13,725 nucleotides of DNA from the NCBI GenBank assembly GCA_030606165.1, contig JAUWGZ010000033.1, positions 1 to 13,725 on the forward strand, given 5' to 3'. Below, piece after piece: positions 12,522-13,725 of the stretch; the stretch's first letter is position 1, and each line of letters starts with the position of its first letter. The notes beneath the pieces were generated by a model. That model saw nothing but the letters and a program-made list of their open reading frames with translations. It was not told the DNA's origin and made no database searches. The translations under genes were made by a program, and so were the position numbers. This DNA comes from Dehalococcoidia bacterium (GTDB taxonomy: Bacteria > Chloroflexota > Dehalococcoidia > GIF9 > AB-539-J10).

Positions 12522-12595
12522 GCCCCTGTAGCTCAGTTGGATAGAGCAGCGGTTTCCTAAACCGCGTGTCGGGCGTTCGAGTCGCCCCAGGGGCA
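12522..12595 (+). tRNA. tRNA-Arg, anticodon CCT
   Basis: A complete 74-base cloverleaf four bases after tRNA-Ala. It has acceptor stem GCCCCTG/CAGGGGC, D arm GCTC/GAGC, and anticodon stem GCGGT/ACCGC with loop TTCCTAA (anticodon CCT, reads AGG). The T arm is GGGCG/CGCCC with loop TTCGAGT. Discriminator is A; CCA is not encoded. A TTTTT run follows at 12596 and may end the two-tRNA transcript. Confidence 0.96.
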
Positions 12596-12622
12596 TTTTT
12601 GATTATAATTATGCCGGCTTCA

Positions 12623-12637
12623 GGGGTGTAGCTCAGT
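12623..12637 (+). pseudogene. Truncated tRNA 5' end (remnant)
   Basis: GGGGTGTAGCTCAGT reads like the first 15 bases of a tRNA: acceptor 5' strand, the TA link, and the GCTCAGT of the D arm. Then it breaks off into AT-rich unrelated sequence with no anticodon or T arm. It sits 27 bases after tRNA-Arg. It may be a leftover of a third tRNA lost by deletion or disrupted by an insertion. Confidence 0.45.
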
Positions 12638-12715
12638 AATTATTTTCCACATTCCAAAGCTGGGTAGTTGCATATATCTTGAGTTCTGACATTTTGTAGA
12701 AATCATAATACAAAA

Positions 12716-12750
12716 GTCATTGCGAGGCTGACGAAGTGTAGCGGCGGAGG
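12716..12750 (+). repeat. Dispersed palindromic repeat, partial copy
   Basis: GTCATTGCGAGGCTGACGAAGT matches the first 22 bases of unit B at 9602 with two differences. The second hairpin arm and the GCAATCTC end are degraded (GCGGCGGAGG instead). It ends about 20 bases from the stop codon of the RCC1-repeat gene. Confidence 0.6.
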
Positions 12751-12770
12751 TAAAGAGGGAAAAGCTCGAT

Positions 12771-13725
12771 TCAGCGTCTTTTTTTCCGGGCAACTTTCCT
12801 TCGGCCTTGTCTTTCTGTCTGGGCAGCCCTCCTTCTGCGAATGAAGAAAATCGCCAGTCCCACTGCTACCACCGCTGCCGCTATAATCCCGCCGATTAGC
12901 GGCCGGTTGACTGGTGCAAAGTTGGCGGTGATTTCGTAGTCGCCTTGCATGGTGATGATTGTTGTCGCAGCGCTGGCATCGAAGATGGTGTCCACATCGC
13001 CACTCCACTTGACAAAGCGGTAGCCCGCCTCGGGCTCGGCAATCAGGCGGACCACCACCCCGGCATTGTATGTGAAAGTCCCTTCGCCAGGGGTGGTTAC
13101 GGAACCGTCAGGGGTGCTGGAGATAGTAAGGGTATACTCCACAACCCCCAGATTCCACTTGGCAAGCTCGATATCAGGGCCGGCGGCAACCACCGTGCCG
13201 TCAGTTTTAAGCCCAATTGTGTGCCACCAGCCTGCGGCGATTTGAGTGATATTCGTCCAGTCGCTGACATTGCACTGTCTGTAGGAGTTATCTCCCGTGC
13301 TAACCACAGTTTTATCGTCTCTAAGCCCAACTGTGTGGCGGCTGCCTGTGGCAACTTGGATAATGTTTGTCCAGTTGCCGACATCTAATTGTCCATAGAG
13401 GTTTCGTCCTCCTCTGGCAATTACAGTGCCGTTGTTCGTGAGTCCAGCCGTTTGTATGCTACTTGTGGCGACTTGGCAGATGTTGGTCAAGCCGTCCACG
13501 GCAAGCTGTCCGAATTTGTTGTCTCCCACGGCTACTACAGTGCCGTCTTTCTTGAGTCCCACCGTATGTTGCATACCTGCGGCAATCTGTTTTATCTCTG
13601 TCCAGTTGCCGACGTTGCACTGCCCTTCGTAGTTGTCTCCGATGGCGACGACGGTGCCATCGGACTTAAGCCCTACCGTATGCTGCCATCCGGCGGCGAC
13701 CTGGATAATGTCAGTCCAGTTACCG
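12771..13725 (-). CDS. RCC1-repeat surface protein with InlB-like repeat and C-terminal membrane anchor (5' end cut by window edge)
   Basis: The open frame enters from the right edge and gives 317 residues before the TGA. Residues 1 to about 190 are five RCC1-like repeats of 38-39 residues (pattern GNWTxIxQVAxG-x2-HTVGLKxDGTVVAxGDN-x4-GQxxV), which fold as beta-propeller blades; more probably lie outside. The last repeats are irregular. A domain with STPDGSVTTPGEGTFTYNAG and GYRFVKWSGD then matches the divergent InlB B-repeat type. It is followed by a hydrophobic segment (PLIGGIIAAAVVAVGLAIFF) and an Arg/Lys-rich cytoplasmic tail (RRRR...KKRR). It is therefore probably surface-exposed and anchored by its C-terminus, for binding or adhesion. 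No enzyme motif is seen. The internal ATG at 13574 is not the start. Confidence 0.85.
   Translation of the reverse strand, partial: GNWTDIIQVAAGWQHTVGLKSDGTVVAIGDNYEGQCNVGNWTEIKQIAAGMQHTVGLKKDGTVVAVGDNKFGQLAVDGLTNICQVATSSIQTAGLTNNGTVIARGGRNLYGQLDVGNWTNIIQVATGSRHTVGLRDDKTVVSTGDNSYRQCNVSDWTNITQIAAGWWHTIGLKTDGTVVAAGPDIELAKWNLGVVEYTLTISSTPDGSVTTPGEGTFTYNAGVVVRLIAEPEAGYRFVKWSGDVDTIFDASAATTIITMQGDYEITANFAPVNRPLIGGIIAAAVVAVGLAIFFIRRRRAAQTERQGRRKVARKKRR

Larger units (their letters stand above)
12596..12770. other. Intergenic region between tRNA-Arg and the RCC1-repeat gene
   Basis: This 175-base stretch starts with a TTTTT run and contains a tRNA 5' remnant (12623-12637), an AT-rich part without clear signals, and a dispersed-repeat fragment (12716-12750) next to the stop of the leftward RCC1-repeat gene. 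No gene is visible. Confidence 0.6.

Noticed and set aside
12703..13008. Minus-strand 101-codon frame, and other frames opposite or within real genes (for example 3734-4141, 5685-5918, 12945-13388)
   Set aside because: They overlap well-supported genes, lack domains or ribosome sites, and have biased, unnatural residue composition.
12774..13725. Regular repeats in the RCC1-type gene as a CRISPR array
   Set aside because: The repeats are 114-117 bp with no spacers, are in frame and vary as protein repeats do.

Overview
The window looks like a chromosomal segment from an anaerobic bacterium, plausibly a Chloroflexota/Dehalococcoidia-type lineage. The evidence is circumstantial. A formate-dehydrogenase-like molybdopterin subunit is paired with an MvhD-type electron-transfer subunit. 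Bacterial SecG and GatB sit in one operon, tRNAs lack an encoded CCA, and surface proteins are built from PKD-like, RCC1-like and InlB-like modules. Dispersed palindromic repeats of the GTCATTGCGAG...GGCAATCTC type are present. No taxonomic marker was searched, so this placement is inference.

Left part (1-1135, minus strand): a molybdopterin oxidoreductase of the formate dehydrogenase alpha type runs off the left edge. It is translationally coupled (ATGA overlap) to an MvhD/FlpD-family iron-sulfur subunit. Together they suggest feeding of formate electrons into a heterodisulfide-reductase-like or hydrogenase-like complex.

Centre-left (1218-6210, plus strand): a CsoR/CstR-family repressor has a double inverted-repeat operator in front of it. 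It is followed by a class I SAM methyltransferase, a COG0731-like radical SAM protein, a TrmO/TsaA-family protein with its own promoter, a TauE/SafE permease overlapping a DUF89/ARMT1-like protein, and a second TauE/SafE permease. The repressor keeps both cysteines of the family but lacks the histidine copper ligand, a pattern associated with persulfide-sensing CstR. With two TauE/SafE permeases nearby, reactive sulfur handling is the best working hypothesis for this locus.

Centre-right (6258-9433, minus strand): a membrane protein fuses an extracytoplasmic thioredoxin-like CxxC domain to a DsbD/CcdA-like core. Upstream of it lie two tandemly duplicated secreted proteins made of PKD-like domains, each ending in a CxxC tail. 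The duplicates share leader and 3' flank, show a clean 93-bp gene-conversion tract, and have a hairpin that would pair with the Shine-Dalgarno region. A 417-bp intergenic stretch (9434-9850) holds a cluster of dispersed palindromic repeats and a possible 21-codon ORF.

Right part (9851-13725): the operon gatB-secG-SAM hydrolase (DUF62) reads leftward from a near-leaderless promoter. That promoter is back to back with a promoter for tRNA-Ala(CGC) and tRNA-Arg(CCT). Beyond the tRNAs are a tRNA 5' remnant, another dispersed-repeat fragment, and the 3' end of an RCC1-repeat surface protein that runs off the right edge.
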